Part shown: piece by piece, positions 18,620 through 28,155 of the stretch
Layout of the letters: every line of letters starts with the position of its first letter
How positions within the stretch are numbered: position 1 is the stretch's first letter
Assembly: GCF_001303895.1 (NCBI RefSeq)
Contig: NZ_LJSD01000019.1
Location: 1 to 54,264 of the forward strand
Length of the DNA: 54,264 nt
Origin: Mesorhizobium sp. 1M-11
Lineage (GTDB): Bacteria; Pseudomonadota; Alphaproteobacteria; Rhizobiales; Rhizobiaceae
Reading direction: 5' to 3'
Made by a program: the position numbers and the translations under genes
The notes under the pieces: model-generated
Told to the model about the DNA's origin: nothing
The model's input: the letters and a program-made list of their open reading frames with translations, nothing else
Database searches by the model: none

Positions 18620-18635
18620 GTTTTCTCCTTTACTG

Positions 18636-18664
18636 GAGCGTTTCCGGCAAAAGCGGAAACGCTC
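18636..18664. repeat. Short palindromic hairpin between dapB and gpmA
   Basis: A perfect 11-bp inverted repeat (GAGCGTTTCCG/CGGAAACGCTC) with a 7-base loop. It corresponds to the 3' module of the family B repeats. It may trim or stabilise the dapB-gpmA transcript; there is no T-run, so it is not a classic terminator. Confidence 0.75.
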
Positions 18665-18685
18665 TAACGACGTTCTGATCTTCGT

Positions 18686-19507
18686 TCAGGCGTCCCGGCT
18701 AAGGCCGAGCACGTCCCGCATGGAGTAGAGACCTGGCTTGCGCCCATGCGCCCAGAGCGCCGCCTTGACGGCGCCACGGGCGAAGATGGCGCGGTCCTCG
18801 GCGTGGTGGCTGAGCGTGACGCGCTCTCCGGGGCCGGCAAGGAATACCGAGTGTTCGCCGACAACCGAGCCGCCGCGCAGCGTGGCGAAGCCGATGGTCT
18901 TCGTCTTGCGTGCGCCGGTGTGGCCGTCTCGGCTCCGCACGCTGTTTTCGGCAAGCGCGATCTCTCGGCCCGCCGCCGCGGCCTCGCCGAGCAGCAGGGC
19001 GGTTCCGGAGGGAGCATCGACTTTCTGGCGATGATGCATTTCGAGGATCTCGATGTCGAAATCCTCCGGATCAAGCGCCCTGGCTGCCTGCTCGACAAGA
19101 ACCGCGAGCAGATTGACGCCGAGGCTCATATTGCCTGACTTGACGATGGTGGCGTGTCGCGCTGCGGCGGCGATTGCCGCGTCATCCTCGTCCGAGCAGC
19201 CGGTTGTGCCGATGATGTGCGCAATGCGCGCCTGGGCCGCATAGCCGGCGAATTCGACGGTGGCGGCGGGCGACGTGAAGTCGAGCACGCCGTCGGCCTT
19301 GGCGAAGGCCGGCAGCGGATCGTCGCCGATCGCCACGCCGATCGGACCGATGCCGGCAATCTGTCCGACATCCTTGCCGACATGAGGCGAGCCCTTTCGC
19401 TCGATCGCGGCGGCGACGGTTGCTCCGGGTATGGTGGTGATGGCGCGGATCAGGGCCTGGCCCATGCGGCCCGCGGCACCCACCACCACCAGCTTCATTT
19501 CGCTCAT
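18686..19507 (-). CDS. dapB: 4-hydroxy-tetrahydrodipicolinate reductase
   Basis: Lysine/diaminopimelate pathway; reduces HTPA to tetrahydrodipicolinate using NAD(P)H. 273 residues, normal. [11 protein letters not shown] is the dinucleotide-binding loop, GVLDFTSP and IIGTTG follow, and [16 protein letters not shown] contains the catalytic His pair and Lys. The start lies 3 bp after the stop of the ABC exporter gene, so exporter-dapB-gpmA probably form an operon. Confidence 0.96.
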   Translation of the reverse strand: MSEMKLVVVGAAGRMGQALIRAITTIPGATVAAAIERKGSPHVGKDVGQIAGIGPIGVAIGDDPLPAFAKADGVLDFTSPAATVEFAGYAAQARIAHIIGTTGCSDEDDAAIAAAARHATIVKSGNMSLGVNLLAVLVEQAARALDPEDFDIEILEMHHRQKVDAPSGTALLLGEAAAAGREIALAENSVRSRDGHTGARKTKTIGFATLRGGSVVGEHSVFLAGPGERVTLSHHAEDRAIFARGAVKAALWAHGRKPGLYSMRDVLGLSRDA

Positions 19508-19510
19508 GCG

Positions 19511-21352
19511 CTATCCTCCGGTCGTTCCATCGGCTCTATTCGCCATCGCTTCTGCCTCACCGTCATCGACAAGGCCAAGCCCCTGTCCGCCTTGCAGGTT
19601 GTGGAAGCGTGCATAGGCGCCGCCCGGCCTTGCGATCAGCTCGGCATGCGTGCCTTCTTCCACCAGCTGGCCCTGTTCCAGAACGACGATATGATCGGCA
19701 TTGACCACTGTCGACAGCCGGTGCGCGATGACGATGGTGGTGCGCCCCTGCACGATGGTGGTGAGCGCCTGCTGGACACGCGCCTCCGATTCATTGTCGA
19801 GTGCCGATGTCGCCTCATCGAGAAGCAGGATCGGCGCCTGGCGCACGATGGCGCGTGCAATCGACAGGCGCTGGCGCTGTCCGCCGGAAAGCGTCACGCC
19901 GTTTTCGCCGACCGGCGTGTCATAACCCTGCGGCTGCTGGCGGATGAAATCGTCCGCGGCGGCCTGGCTTGCCGCGAACTGGATGTCGCTGTCGTTGGCG
20001 TTCGGCCTGCCGTAGCGGATGTTGTCGCTGATCGTGCCTTCGAACAGATAGGGCTGTTGCGAAACGAAGGCGATCGACTGGCGCAGCGACTGCTTGGTGA
20101 CCTTGGAGATATCCTGGCCGTCGATTTCGATCGAACCGTCGTTCACGTCGTAGAAGCGCTGCAGCAAGGCAACCAGCGTCGACTTGCCGGCGCCGGAGGC
20201 GCCGACGATCGCGGTCGTCTTGCCGGCCGAGGCCGTGAAGGTGAGGTTGCGGATAACCGGCAGGTCGGGGACGTAGCCGAAGGTCACATTCTTGAAGCGG
20301 ATCTCACCAGCCTCGATTCTGGCATCCTTGGCATCCTGCGCATCGCCCTGGCGCGGCTCGAGGTCGAGCAGTTCGTAGATCATGCGCGCATTGACCATGG
20401 CACGCTCGACATTGACCTGGGTGCGGGCGAGGCGCCGTACCGGATCATAGGCCAGCATGAAGGCGGTGATGAACGACATGATGTTGCCGGGCGGTTGGCT
20501 GCTATAGGCCGAACGGTACATCGAATAGGCAACGACACCGGCAATGGCGAAACCGGCAAGCATCTCGGTGACCGGGGCGAGGCGTTCCGAAACGCGGGCG
20601 ATCTTGTTGTAGCGGGATTCCGCCCTGTCGACCAAATCGCCGATCTTGCGGGTCAACTGCTCTTCCATGGTGAAGGCCTTCACCACGGCGATGCCCTGCA
20701 CGGATTCCTGCATGGCGCCGATCAGATGCGAGTTGATCTCGACCGATTCACGCGTCACGCGGCGTACGCGCCGCATGATGTAGCTGACTGCCCAGACCAG
20801 CGGCGGACCGATCAGGAAGATGCTCGCAGCCAGAAATGGCGCCTGGTAGACCATGACGACCACTAGGCCGATCAGGGCCACGAGGTCGCCGGCGATCGAT
20901 TTCAGCGTCATCGAGAACAGATCACGGATGCCGGCGACGTTTTCGTTGATACGCGCCGCAAGCTGGCCTGAGCGCGTTTCGCTGTAGAAATCGACGCCCA
21001 GCTTCATCAAATGGGCGAAGACGCGCTTTTGATAGTAGGCAACGATGCTGTTGCCGATCTTGGCCAGCGTCACGCCGGCGCCGTAGGTGGCAAGGCCACG
21101 AACCAGGAAAATGCCGACGATGGCGCCGCAAATGACAGGCACCAGATCATAGCGGTGCTTGTAATAGAGCTCATCGACCATCGGCTGCATGATGTACGCC
21201 GCGCCGCCGGTGGTTGCGGCCAGGGCGATCAGACAGAATGCCGCCATCCAGTAGGATTTCAGGTGCCCGCGGCCGGCCTCGTCATAGATGCGCCGCAACA
21301 CAGCGAAGACTTCGCTGGGGTCAGCCTTTCTTTTTGGTTCGTTGGAGGCCAA
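19511..21352 (-). CDS. ABC exporter, fused permease and ATPase (MsbA-like)
   Basis: 613 residues: an N-terminal membrane domain with six helices (about 35-320) and an ABC ATPase (about 350-590). Walker A GASGAGKST, Q-loop FVSQQPYLF, signature LSGGQRQR, Walker B ILLLDEATSALD and H-loop IAHRLSTV are all intact. A C-terminal tail after 590 is acidic and not conserved-looking. The organisation matches lipid A/lipid flippases of the MsbA type; rhizobial NdvA (cyclic glucan export) is related, so the substrate is uncertain. First gene of a likely operon with dapB and gpmA. Confidence 0.9.
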   Translation of the reverse strand: MASNEPKRKADPSEVFAVLRRIYDEAGRGHLKSYWMAAFCLIALAATTGGAAYIMQPMVDELYYKHRYDLVPVICGAIVGIFLVRGLATYGAGVTLAKIGNSIVAYYQKRVFAHLMKLGVDFYSETRSGQLAARINENVAGIRDLFSMTLKSIAGDLVALIGLVVVMVYQAPFLAASIFLIGPPLVWAVSYIMRRVRRVTRESVEINSHLIGAMQESVQGIAVVKAFTMEEQLTRKIGDLVDRAESRYNKIARVSERLAPVTEMLAGFAIAGVVAYSMYRSAYSSQPPGNIMSFITAFMLAYDPVRRLARTQVNVERAMVNARMIYELLDLEPRQGDAQDAKDARIEAGEIRFKNVTFGYVPDLPVIRNLTFTASAGKTTAIVGASGAGKSTLVALLQRFYDVNDGSIEIDGQDISKVTKQSLRQSIAFVSQQPYLFEGTISDNIRYGRPNANDSDIQFAASQAAADDFIRQQPQGYDTPVGENGVTLSGGQRQRLSIARAIVRQAPILLLDEATSALDNESEARVQQALTTIVQGRTTIVIAHRLSTVVNADHIVVLEQGQLVEEGTHAELIARPGGAYARFHNLQGGQGLGLVDDGEAEAMANRADGTTGG

Positions 21353-21466
21353 ATTTCAGTCCGCTACACTGCGTTCATCGGTCGCCCGTTGGCGTCCGGC
21401 ACCTATTAGCCTCATCGGCTGTCCTTGCCTATGGCCAATGGGCAACGCGCGAAAAATGCTTGGACG

Positions 21467-21557
21467 TAACTCCAGGAAAAGTGTGTGGCGGTTTTCCGCC
21501 CGGAATTGCGTGAAGACAAAGAGCTGGAGCGTTTCCGTTAAGACGGAAGCGCTCCAG
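21467..21557 (+). repeat. Dispersed intergenic palindromic repeat (family B)
   Basis: TAACTCCAGGAAAAGTGTGT start, CCGGAATTGCGT centre, AGACAAAGAGC joint and GAGCGTTTCC...GGAAGCGCTC end. It is the same layout as at 16553 and 51736, with scattered substitutions. It lies between glk and the exporter gene, ending only 6 bp beyond the glk stop. Confidence 0.85.
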
Positions 21558-21562
21558 CGCGC

Positions 21563-22585
21563 TCAAGCGCTCCAGCGCCGGCCATCGGTCTCGACGCCGA
21601 ACAGGGATGGTGCCCGCGCATAGGCGGCAAGTCCGGCCAGCGCTGCCAGCGGATGCGTAATGACATAGACGGGCATGGACCGCATCATCTCGCTGTGCGG
21701 CGCCTTGTCTTCGAAGGCGGCGCGGAAATTGCCTGCCTGCAGCGCCGGTACGATCTTCTGCGCAATGCCGCCGGTGAGGAAGACGCCGCCGCGGCTCTTG
21801 AAAACCAGCGCGAGATCGCCGGCGGTGCGGCCAAGGCAGGTGACGAAGAGCGAGAGCGCTTCTTCCGCCACCGGATCGGATTTCGCCAGCGCCGCCGCCG
21901 TGATTTCAGCCGGCTTGACGAAGGGAGCGGTCTTGCCGTCGGCTTCGGCGACGGCGCGGTAGACATTGACCAGTCCGCGCCCGCACAGGATCTGCTCTCC
22001 GGAAATACGGCCCTCGATCTTTTCGATGTGCGGAAATACCTGGAAGTCGCGTGGCGTGCGCGGGCCGATGTCCATATGCCCGCCTTCGCCCGGTACCGGG
22101 ATCCAGTGCCCAAGCGCGTGGATCAGCCCGGCGACGCCAAGACCGGTGCCCGGGCCCAGTACGACGCGGCTGGCATTCGGCTCGGGCTCGCCGCCGCCGA
22201 TCTTTTCCATATGCTCTTCGCCGAGCGCCACCACGGCAAGGGCCTGCGCCTCGAAATCGTTCAGAACGACGACCTCGCTGAAGCCGAGGTCCCGCAGCAT
22301 CACCTTGGGCCGGATCACCCAGGGACAGTTGGTGAGCGGAATTTCATCGCCGTTGACCGGGCCGGCAATGGCCAGCACCGCTGAATTCGGCCGCACCGCG
22401 GAGCGGTCGAGAACGGCAGCCTGGATGGCGGCATCGATCGTCTCGAAGTCGGCGGTCTGGACGATATGGGGCTCGCCGGCTTCGGCATTCGCGTCGAGCA
22501 CGACGGAGAAGCGCGCATTGGTGCCGCCGATGTCGCCGATCAGGATCGGGAATCTCAGCACGCCGCTTCCGTCAGTCATTCCCAT
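21563..22585 (-). CDS. glk: Glucokinase
   Basis: Phosphorylates glucose to glucose 6-phosphate. 340 residues, the normal size of bacterial Glk. [14 protein letters not shown] is the phosphate loop, [18 protein letters not shown] and [11 protein letters not shown] carry the substrate-site Asn-Asp, and [23 protein letters not shown] and [10 protein letters not shown] complete the fold. Two starts two codons apart (MGM) are possible; both follow GGGG. It is separated from the exporter gene downstream by a family B repeat, so co-transcription is uncertain. Confidence 0.95.
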   Translation of the reverse strand: MGMTDGSGVLRFPILIGDIGGTNARFSVVLDANAEAGEPHIVQTADFETIDAAIQAAVLDRSAVRPNSAVLAIAGPVNGDEIPLTNCPWVIRPKVMLRDLGFSEVVVLNDFEAQALAVVALGEEHMEKIGGGEPEPNASRVVLGPGTGLGVAGLIHALGHWIPVPGEGGHMDIGPRTPRDFQVFPHIEKIEGRISGEQILCGRGLVNVYRAVAEADGKTAPFVKPAEITAAALAKSDPVAEEALSLFVTCLGRTAGDLALVFKSRGGVFLTGGIAQKIVPALQAGNFRAAFEDKAPHSEMMRSMPVYVITHPLAALAGLAAYARAPSLFGVETDGRRWSA

Positions 22586-22652
22586 CCCCGGTCCGATGTG
22601 GCGATGGCTCGCCTCGTGTTCTCAACAGTGCGGCCAGGGCATTGCGCATTCA

Positions 22653-22700
22653 TTCGGACGCGCAAGGACGCTCTGACCGTTTTAAGGCTGCGCATCGTGC
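22653..22700 (-). repeat. Partial family A repeat, reverse orientation
   Basis: The reverse complement reads GCACGATGCGCAGC, a short divergent middle, then CAGAGCGTCCTTGCGCGTCC, matching the middle of the 103-bp unit at 54011. It is a truncated, older copy. Confidence 0.7.
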
Positions 22701-22757
22701 AGTCTTCACGCCGATTCGGTCGCCTGCAACCTTCTCAATCGATTGAATGCTATAAAC

Positions 22758-22916
22758 AAACAAAAGCGCCCCTGAAAGGGCACTTTTCAGGCCACAGCCT
22801 AGAACCGAAGGTTTTCGCAATCGATCTGAAAAGCGCCCGGGAAAGGGCACTTTTCAGGCAGGAATCGAAGGGCTTGCAACTGATCTGAAAAGCACCCTCT
22901 CGCGGGTGCTTTTCGT
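22758..22916. terminator. Array of three terminator-like hairpins downstream of mepA
   Basis: Three hairpins in a row: 22762-22787 and 22826-22857, each with one mismatch in the stem (CGCCC against GGGCA), and 22887-22914, a perfect 11-bp stem. Each stem is flanked by A and T runs, so each can act on either strand. The spacers share CTTTTCAGGC and GATCTGAAAAG, so the array arose by tandem duplication with a period near 60-65 bp. The last hairpin is closest to the mepA stop (19 bp). Confidence 0.75.
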
Positions 22917-22934
22917 GTCCGCTTGCTACCGGCG

Positions 22935-24029
22935 TCAGTTGCCGGGGCGCGGACGCGGCAGCGGAATGCCTATCTTCGGCGTCGGCGCGAAGGCATTGGC
23001 TGTCACCGGCGTGAGCGGCGCTTCGCCGATTGTCGCCGGGGGGGTTGGAGCCGCTTCCGGCGATGCGGCCACCGCGACCGGCGGCCGGCCGTTGCCATAA
23101 TAGGTCGCTGCCTCCGCCGACACCGGTCCCGGCGCCTGCAGCACCAGCCGGCATTCCTTCGGCAGGCTCGCCATGGTCATGATGTCGCGCGCCTTGGGGG
23201 CGTCCGGATTCTTGTTCGGGCGCCATGGCTCCTCGGTGAACCACCAGGCCAGCGACTTGTCGCAGCCGTCGCCCGGCGCCGTTGCCGCCTGTTCCTTGCA
23301 GCCGTGCGATCCCGGCTGGCAGCCGATGCGGACATGGAAATGATAGTCGTGGCCCCAGAACGGCCTGATCTTGCGCAGCCAGCTGCGGTCGCCGGTCACG
23401 GTATCGCAGAGCTTCTTCTTGATGCCGGGATTGACCAGGATGCGCTCGACTTCCGGGTAGCTCGCCGCGCGGCGCAGGAGCTGGGTATGCTGGGGGGTCC
23501 ACCGCTGGTCGTAGACGAGATGCGTCTTCGGGTCGACCATCAGCCTGGCGCTCTTGTTCTCGCGCTCAGCCATGGTCAGGTCGCGGCTCGGTTTTGGCGT
23601 CAGCCAGATGTCGGCATCGAGGCCGATCTGGTGCGAGGCGTGGCCGGTCAGCATCGGGCCGCCGCGCGGTTGCGAGATGTCGCCGAGCAAAAGGCCCGGC
23701 CAGCCATCAGCCTCGGCGTCGCGCGAGAATTTCTCGAGCAGCGCGATCATCGTCGGATGGCCCCAGCGACGATTGCGCGAAGGGCGCATCACCGTCCAGG
23801 TGTCGCCCTCCAGCGGAATGGCAACGCCACCCGTGAAACAGCCTTTCGAATAAAAGCCGAAGGATTGCGGCTCGGTCGCAGCCGGCAGTTTTTCGGCGCC
23901 GAACAGGTTCTTGGCCAGTTCCTCGGCCATAGCCGGACGCGCCTCGAATTCGAGGGCGCCAAGAAGCGTGGCCAATCCCGCCAGAACAAAGGTCGCCTTG
24001 CGGGCAATGGTTCGCAGCCGTTTCGTCAC
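22935..24029 (-). CDS. mepA: Penicillin-insensitive murein endopeptidase
   Basis: 364 residues, family M74 zinc peptidase that cuts D-Ala-meso-DAP cross-links in the periplasm. The signal peptide is about 1-35 (ATFVLAGLATLLGALEF, then RPAMA). GFYSKGCFTGG begins the domain, TGHASHQIGLDADIW and WGHDYHFHVRIGC hold the zinc-binding His and Asp residues, and several Cys pairs suggest disulfides. The C-terminal 70 residues are Ala/Pro-rich and probably disordered, making the protein longer than E. coli MepA (274). Confidence 0.93.
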   Translation of the reverse strand: MTKRLRTIARKATFVLAGLATLLGALEFEARPAMAEELAKNLFGAEKLPAATEPQSFGFYSKGCFTGGVAIPLEGDTWTVMRPSRNRRWGHPTMIALLEKFSRDAEADGWPGLLLGDISQPRGGPMLTGHASHQIGLDADIWLTPKPSRDLTMAERENKSARLMVDPKTHLVYDQRWTPQHTQLLRRAASYPEVERILVNPGIKKKLCDTVTGDRSWLRKIRPFWGHDYHFHVRIGCQPGSHGCKEQAATAPGDGCDKSLAWWFTEEPWRPNKNPDAPKARDIMTMASLPKECRLVLQAPGPVSAEAATYYGNGRPPVAVAASPEAAPTPPATIGEAPLTPVTANAFAPTPKIGIPLPRPRPGN

Positions 24030-24106
24030 TTACCCTCTCCCTGCTTTCGCAGTCCCTTCAATCCGACGCAGGCCGAATCATACCATGCCTCGGCCGTCTC
24101 CTGCGA

Positions 24107-25012
24107 TCACGAGCGCTTCATCGGGCTGCGCGCCGCTCCCTTGTCCCAGTCTCCACTCGCCCACATCTGGTCGAAGGCGGCGTGGTAGTCGGGAAAGCGG
24201 AACGCATAACCCGTAGCCTTGATCTCCGCGTTGGAGACGCGCTTGTTCTCGCCATAAAAGGACCGCGCCATGGGCGAAAGTTGGGCGGTGGCGAAATCGG
24301 TCTCCGGCGGAGGCGGTACATTCATCAACGTGGCGGCATAGGTCACGACGTCCTGCGGCGGTGCGGGCAGGTCGTCGGTGATGTTGAAAATGCCGCCGAG
24401 ATCGCCCTCTGCGAGATGTAGAAGAGCGCCGGAAATGTCATCGCGATGAATGCGGTTGAACACCTGATCCGGCTTGATCAGCCGTTTGGCGGTGCCGTCG
24501 GCGAGATTGACGAAGGCGTTGCGGCCTGGGCCGTAAATGCCGGAAAGGCGCAGCACGGCGACAGGCCGCCCGATCTCGTGGCCGAGAGCCTGCCAGGCCT
24601 GTTCCGCCTTGAGTCTCAAGGTGGAGCGTTCCGACACCGGGCGGCATTCGGCTTTTTCATCGACCCAGGCGCCGCCATGATCGCCATAGACGCCGACCGT
24701 CGACAGATAGCCGATCCAGCGTAGCGCCGGCATCCGGGTCACGATCGTGTCGTGAGCCGCTCGCAGCACCGGGTCGCCAGCCGTCTCTGGCGCGATCGAG
24801 ATCAACAGATGGGTGGTTTCGTTGAGTGCGGCTTCGATTTGCGGTGTGAGCGTTCCGTCGAAGATCAAGGGCTCGATGTCGGCCTGCCTGAGGGCTTCGA
24901 ATTTTCCCTGCGAGCGCGTCGTGCCGGTAAAGCGACCGAAATCATGGTTCTGGCCGGCGAAAGCCTGGGCGGAGTAGCCGGCTCCGAAAATGAAAATCCT
25001 GTTGCCGCTCAT
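24107..25012 (-). CDS. NAD(P)-dependent epimerase/SDR-family protein (YeeZ-like)
   Basis: 301 residues from ATG 25012, which overlaps the queG stop (ATGA). The N-terminal [13 protein letters not shown] is a compact GxGYxx nucleotide-binding loop as in YeeZ-like extended SDRs; [15 protein letters not shown] has the Ser and Tyr of the active-site region, and [12 protein letters not shown] is typical of the family. No substrate can be given. It is third in a tight run fzlA-queG-SDR, and this neighbourhood seems conserved in Hyphomicrobiales as I remember it. Confidence 0.82.
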   Translation of the reverse strand: MSGNRIFIFGAGYSAQAFAGQNHDFGRFTGTTRSQGKFEALRQADIEPLIFDGTLTPQIEAALNETTHLLISIAPETAGDPVLRAAHDTIVTRMPALRWIGYLSTVGVYGDHGGAWVDEKAECRPVSERSTLRLKAEQAWQALGHEIGRPVAVLRLSGIYGPGRNAFVNLADGTAKRLIKPDQVFNRIHRDDISGALLHLAEGDLGGIFNITDDLPAPPQDVVTYAATLMNVPPPPETDFATAQLSPMARSFYGENKRVSNAEIKATGYAFRFPDYHAAFDQMWASGDWDKGAARSPMKRS

Positions 25013-26175
25013 GCTGCCCTTCCGTTGTTTTCCGCCTCGTCGATGGCCCGGCGCCACTCGTCCCGAACGGCCGTGTCATCTTCGTGCGGCAACGCCGTTG
25101 CCGCCAGCTCGCGCACTGTATCGCCTGCAATCAGCCGCGACAGTGCCCACACCGCCGCACCCCGAACCAGCGGCGAAGCATCGTCGAGCAGCTCTCGCAC
25201 CGGCGTGACAAGGCTCTGATCGCAGGAATTGCCGGCAGCGATCAGCACGTTGCGGATGAAACGGTCGCGGCCGATTCGCTTGACCGGCGAGCCGGAGAAG
25301 AGAGTGCGGAACCCTGCGTCGTCGAGCTTGAGCAGATCGGCCAGCGCCGGCTCGCGCAGATCGGCTCTCGCAACGAGCTTCGCTTCGGAGGCAGCCTGCG
25401 CAAACTTGTTCCAGGGGCAGGCCGCCAGGCAATCGTCACAGCCATAGATGCGGTTGCCGATGGCGGCGCGGAATTCGCGTGGGATCGGCCCTTTATTCTC
25501 GATGGTGAGGTAGGAGATGCAACGGCGGGCATCGAGCCGGTAAGGGGCGGGGAACGCATCGGTCGGGCAGGCGTCGAGGCAGGCGCGGCAGGAGCCGCAA
25601 TGATCCTCTTCGGCTGCATCGGGCTCGAGTTCCGCGGTCGCGAAGATGGTGCCGAGAAACAGCCACGAGCCGTGCTCGCGACTGACAAGGTTGGTGTGCT
25701 TGCCTTGCCAGCCGAGCCCCGCCGCCTCGGCCAGGGGCTTTTCCATCACCGGCGCGGTGTCGACGAACACCTTCACGTCGCCGCCGGCCGCAGCCGCGAT
25801 CTTGCCGGCGATTTCCTTCAGCCGACCCTTGATGACGTCGTGATAGTCACGGTTCCGGGCATAAACGGAGATCGCGCCCCGATCAGGCTGCTGCTGAAGT
25901 GCCCGCGGATCGTGATCGGGGCCGTAGTTCATCGCCAGCACGACGATGGAACGGACATCCGGCCACAAGACGGAAGGATCCGCGCGGCGCTCCAGCGTCT
26001 CCGCCATCCATCCCATCGAGCCGTGAAAGCCGGCCGACAGGAATTCCGCCAGACGCACCGGCGCCTGCGGAATGGCGTCCGGCGTGGTGATGGCGACCGC
26101 GTCGAAACCAGCGCGCCGCGCTTCACGGTCGATCAGCCCACGCAGCTTGGTCGGGTCAGAAATCGAGGTCCGCAT
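25009..26175 (-). CDS. queG: Epoxyqueuosine reductase
   Basis: Last step of queuosine synthesis in tRNA: B12-dependent reduction of epoxyqueuosine. 388 residues. [24 protein letters not shown] is the family core; two ferredoxin-type clusters are visible as [16 protein letters not shown] with an upstream Cys, and [14 protein letters not shown]-terminal HEAT-like region (about 290-380) follows as usual. ATG 26175 was chosen because [15 protein letters not shown] fits the family start; it lies 20 bp inside the end of fzlA. The stop overlaps the next gene by 4 bp. Confidence 0.94.
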   Translation of the reverse strand: MRTSISDPTKLRGLIDREARRAGFDAVAITTPDAIPQAPVRLAEFLSAGFHGSMGWMAETLERRADPSVLWPDVRSIVVLAMNYGPDHDPRALQQQPDRGAISVYARNRDYHDVIKGRLKEIAGKIAAAAGGDVKVFVDTAPVMEKPLAEAAGLGWQGKHTNLVSREHGSWLFLGTIFATAELEPDAAEEDHCGSCRACLDACPTDAFPAPYRLDARRCISYLTIENKGPIPREFRAAIGNRIYGCDDCLAACPWNKFAQAASEAKLVARADLREPALADLLKLDDAGFRTLFSGSPVKRIGRDRFIRNVLIAAGNSCDQSLVTPVRELLDDASPLVRGAAVWALSRLIAGDTVRELAATALPHEDDTAVRDEWRRAIDEAENNGRAA

Positions 26176-26848
26176 AATGCGACACCGGCGACAGGCCACG
26201 TACGCGGTCGGCCAGCAAGGGGCGGAAAGAAGGCCGCGACTTCACGCGCGTGTACCATTCGCGCGCCGCGCCATGTTCGCGCCATTCGATCTCGCCCAGA
26301 TAATCGAGGACGGAGAGGGTGGCTGCGGCAGCCAGATCCGCGTAGGTGATGCGGCTGCCGGCCAGCCAATGACGCGTGCCGGCCAGCCAGTTGGTGTATT
26401 TCATATGCTGGCGGATGTTCGCACGCGCCGCGCGGATGGCAGTCGAGTCCGGGGAGCCGCCGCCGGCATCCGACGGCATCTGCGGCTTCAGCACCCGCTC
26501 GCGCACCAGATGGCGCGTCACTTCGCTCTCCGCCTTGATGAGATACCAGTCCGTGAGGCGGCGGATTTCCGCACGCTCCATCGGCCCTTCCACGAACAGG
26601 CGCTTGTCGCGCTTCAACACGCCACGTGTCTCGTCCAGATATTCGGCAATCACGCCGGCGCCGATGATCGGCACGTCGCCTTCCGCAAGCAGGATCGGCA
26701 GCGTCCCGGCCGGGTTGAGCGCCAGGAACTCCTTGCGCCTGGTCCAGGGCTTCTCCTCGATCAGCGCAAGCTCCTCGCCATATTCGCCGAAAGCGAGGCG
26801 TACGAAGCGGCAACTGGCGAACATGGGGTGGTGGAAAAGCGTCAGCAT
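26156..26848 (-). CDS. fzlA: GST-fold protein, probable FzlA (FtsZ-associated division factor)
   Basis: 230 residues. The N-terminal thioredoxin-like domain ([36 protein letters not shown]; cis-Pro) and the C-terminal helical domain are GST-like. Total length, the C-terminal end HYADLDF and position next to queG, uppP and the NDUFA9-like gene match alphaproteobacterial FzlA as I recall it. FzlA binds FtsZ filaments, is needed for constriction in Caulobacter, and does not act as a transferase. The identification is by memory of family features, not an alignment; an ordinary GST remains possible. First gene of the fzlA-queG-SDR operon. Confidence 0.7.
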   Translation of the reverse strand: MLTLFHHPMFASCRFVRLAFGEYGEELALIEEKPWTRRKEFLALNPAGTLPILLAEGDVPIIGAGVIAEYLDETRGVLKRDKRLFVEGPMERAEIRRLTDWYLIKAESEVTRHLVRERVLKPQMPSDAGGGSPDSTAIRAARANIRQHMKYTNWLAGTRHWLAGSRITYADLAAAATLSVLDYLGEIEWREHGAAREWYTRVKSRPSFRPLLADRVRGLSPVSHYADLDF

Positions 26849-27102
26849 CGTCCCGGATGATATATGCGCTGGCGAATCGCTGGCCGCGCCGATAAGTCTT
26901 TCTTGCCCGATTCCACGGGTTGGTCAGGGTGCTGCGAGCTATAGGAGCAGTTGAGCACGCTGACAAGCAAGCCCCGACGCTGCATTCGTCACAGTTTTGC
27001 AACTTTGACAGTGTGTCTAAGCGCCGGTTCGACAGATTCGAACGCGAGCGGACGCAAAAGATCGGGTCCCGCTTTGCCGATCGCACTGCCCGTGAGGTAC
27101 TT

Positions 27103-28041
27103 ATGAATTTCCAGACATTGGTGGAAGCGCTGTTGCTCGGCCTGCTTGAGGGGCTGACCGAATTCCTCCCCGTCTCCTCCACTGGCCATATCCTGCTGGC
27201 CGGTCATTTTCTCGGTTTCGAATCCACCGGCAAGGTTTTCGAGGTGCTGATCCAACTCGGTGCCATTCTCGCCATCCTCAGCCTCTATGCCGGCAAGATC
27301 TGGGCCTTCCTGCGCCGCCCGGGCGCCTTCGGCCTGCTGATCGAGGCTGCGATCGGCGCCATCGCTTCGCTGATCTGGCTCGCCGGCTGCGCCTTCGAAC
27401 TGGTTGCGGCGACGGTCAGGCGCCGGCGCGTCAACATGTTCGTTCCCCCGGAAATCTCGAACGACCACAGCGTGCGCCTGCTGGTCGGCGTGTTCCTGGC
27501 CTTCATGCCCGCTGCCGTCATCGGCATGCTGGCGCATGACTTCATCAAGACGGTGCTGTTCGAAACGCCGAAGCTGATCTGCATCATGCTGATCCTGGGC
27601 GGCATCGTGCTTTTGTGGCTCGACCGGCTGGACCTGAAACCGAAATATCACGACGCCTCGGAGCTACCGCTGTCGATGTGCCTGAAGATCGGCCTGTTCC
27701 AGTGCCTGGCGATGATTCCCGGCACCTCACGCTCGGGTGCCACCATCGTCGGGTCGCTTTTGATGGGTGTCGACAAGCGGGCAGCTGCCGAATTTTCCTT
27801 CTTTCTCGCCATTCCGACCATGCTCGGCGCCTTTACGCTCGACCTGATCAAGAACCGCCACCTGCTTTCAGGCGGCGATTTCCCGATCATCGCGGTCGGC
27901 TTCCTCGCCGCCTTCTTCACCGCCGTCATCGTGGTGCGCAGCCTGCTCGGCTACATTTCGCGGCACGGCTATTCGCTGTTCGGCTGGTGGCGGCTGATCG
28001 TCGGCGCCCTTGGGCTCGTTGCGCTGTTCATCTGGGGCTGA
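27103..28041 (+). CDS. uppP: Undecaprenyl-diphosphate phosphatase with an internal insertion
   Basis: Recycles undecaprenyl-PP to the monophosphate lipid carrier for peptidoglycan and surface glycans. 312 residues against about 270 in the family. [14 protein letters not shown] (16-29) and [11 protein letters not shown] are the two catalytic motifs; [22 protein letters not shown] is also intact. ATG 27103 follows GAGGT. Residues about 68-122 form an extra segment between helix 2 and [14 protein letters not shown], including a stretch of about 27 hydrophobic residues (76-103) and a basic patch (RRRR, 106-109), not expected in standard UppP. It is divergent from fzlA. Confidence 0.95.
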   Translation: MNFQTLVEALLLGLLEGLTEFLPVSSTGHILLAGHFLGFESTGKVFEVLIQLGAILAILSLYAGKIWAFLRRPGAFGLLIEAAIGAIASLIWLAGCAFELVAATVRRRRVNMFVPPEISNDHSVRLLVGVFLAFMPAAVIGMLAHDFIKTVLFETPKLICIMLILGGIVLLWLDRLDLKPKYHDASELPLSMCLKIGLFQCLAMIPGTSRSGATIVGSLLMGVDKRAAAEFSFFLAIPTMLGAFTLDLIKNRHLLSGGDFPIIAVGFLAAFFTAVIVVRSLLGYISRHGYSLFGWWRLIVGALGLVALFIWG

Positions 28042-28046
28042 CGGCA

Positions 28047-28103
28047 AGAGCAGTTCCAGAAAAAAGTGTAGCGGTTTTTCCTTCGGAATTGCGCCAGACA
28101 AAG
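28047..28103 (+). repeat. Truncated family B repeat
   Basis: AGAGCAGTTCCAGAAAAAAG...TCGGAATTGCGCCAGACAAAG: only the first half of the family B element. It lies between uppP and the convergent NDUFA9-like gene. Confidence 0.75.
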
Positions 28104-28130
28104 AAAAAGAGGCCGGATTTCTCCGGCCTC
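28101..28130 (-). terminator. Rho-independent terminator of the NDUFA9-like gene
   Basis: A perfect 9-bp stem GAGGCCGGA/TCCGGCCTC with a TTTC loop (28109-28130), followed on the minus strand by a T-rich tract. It lies 25 bp downstream of the stop at 28156 and may also stop uppP transcripts. Confidence 0.85.
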
Positions 28131-28155
28131 CAATTGGCAAATCGATGAGAAAAGA

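Noticed and set aside
26133..27182. 349-codon minus-strand frame across fzlA and the uppP start
   Set aside because: Out of frame with fzlA, whose GST-fold sequence is clear; its N-terminal part is antisense to uppP.
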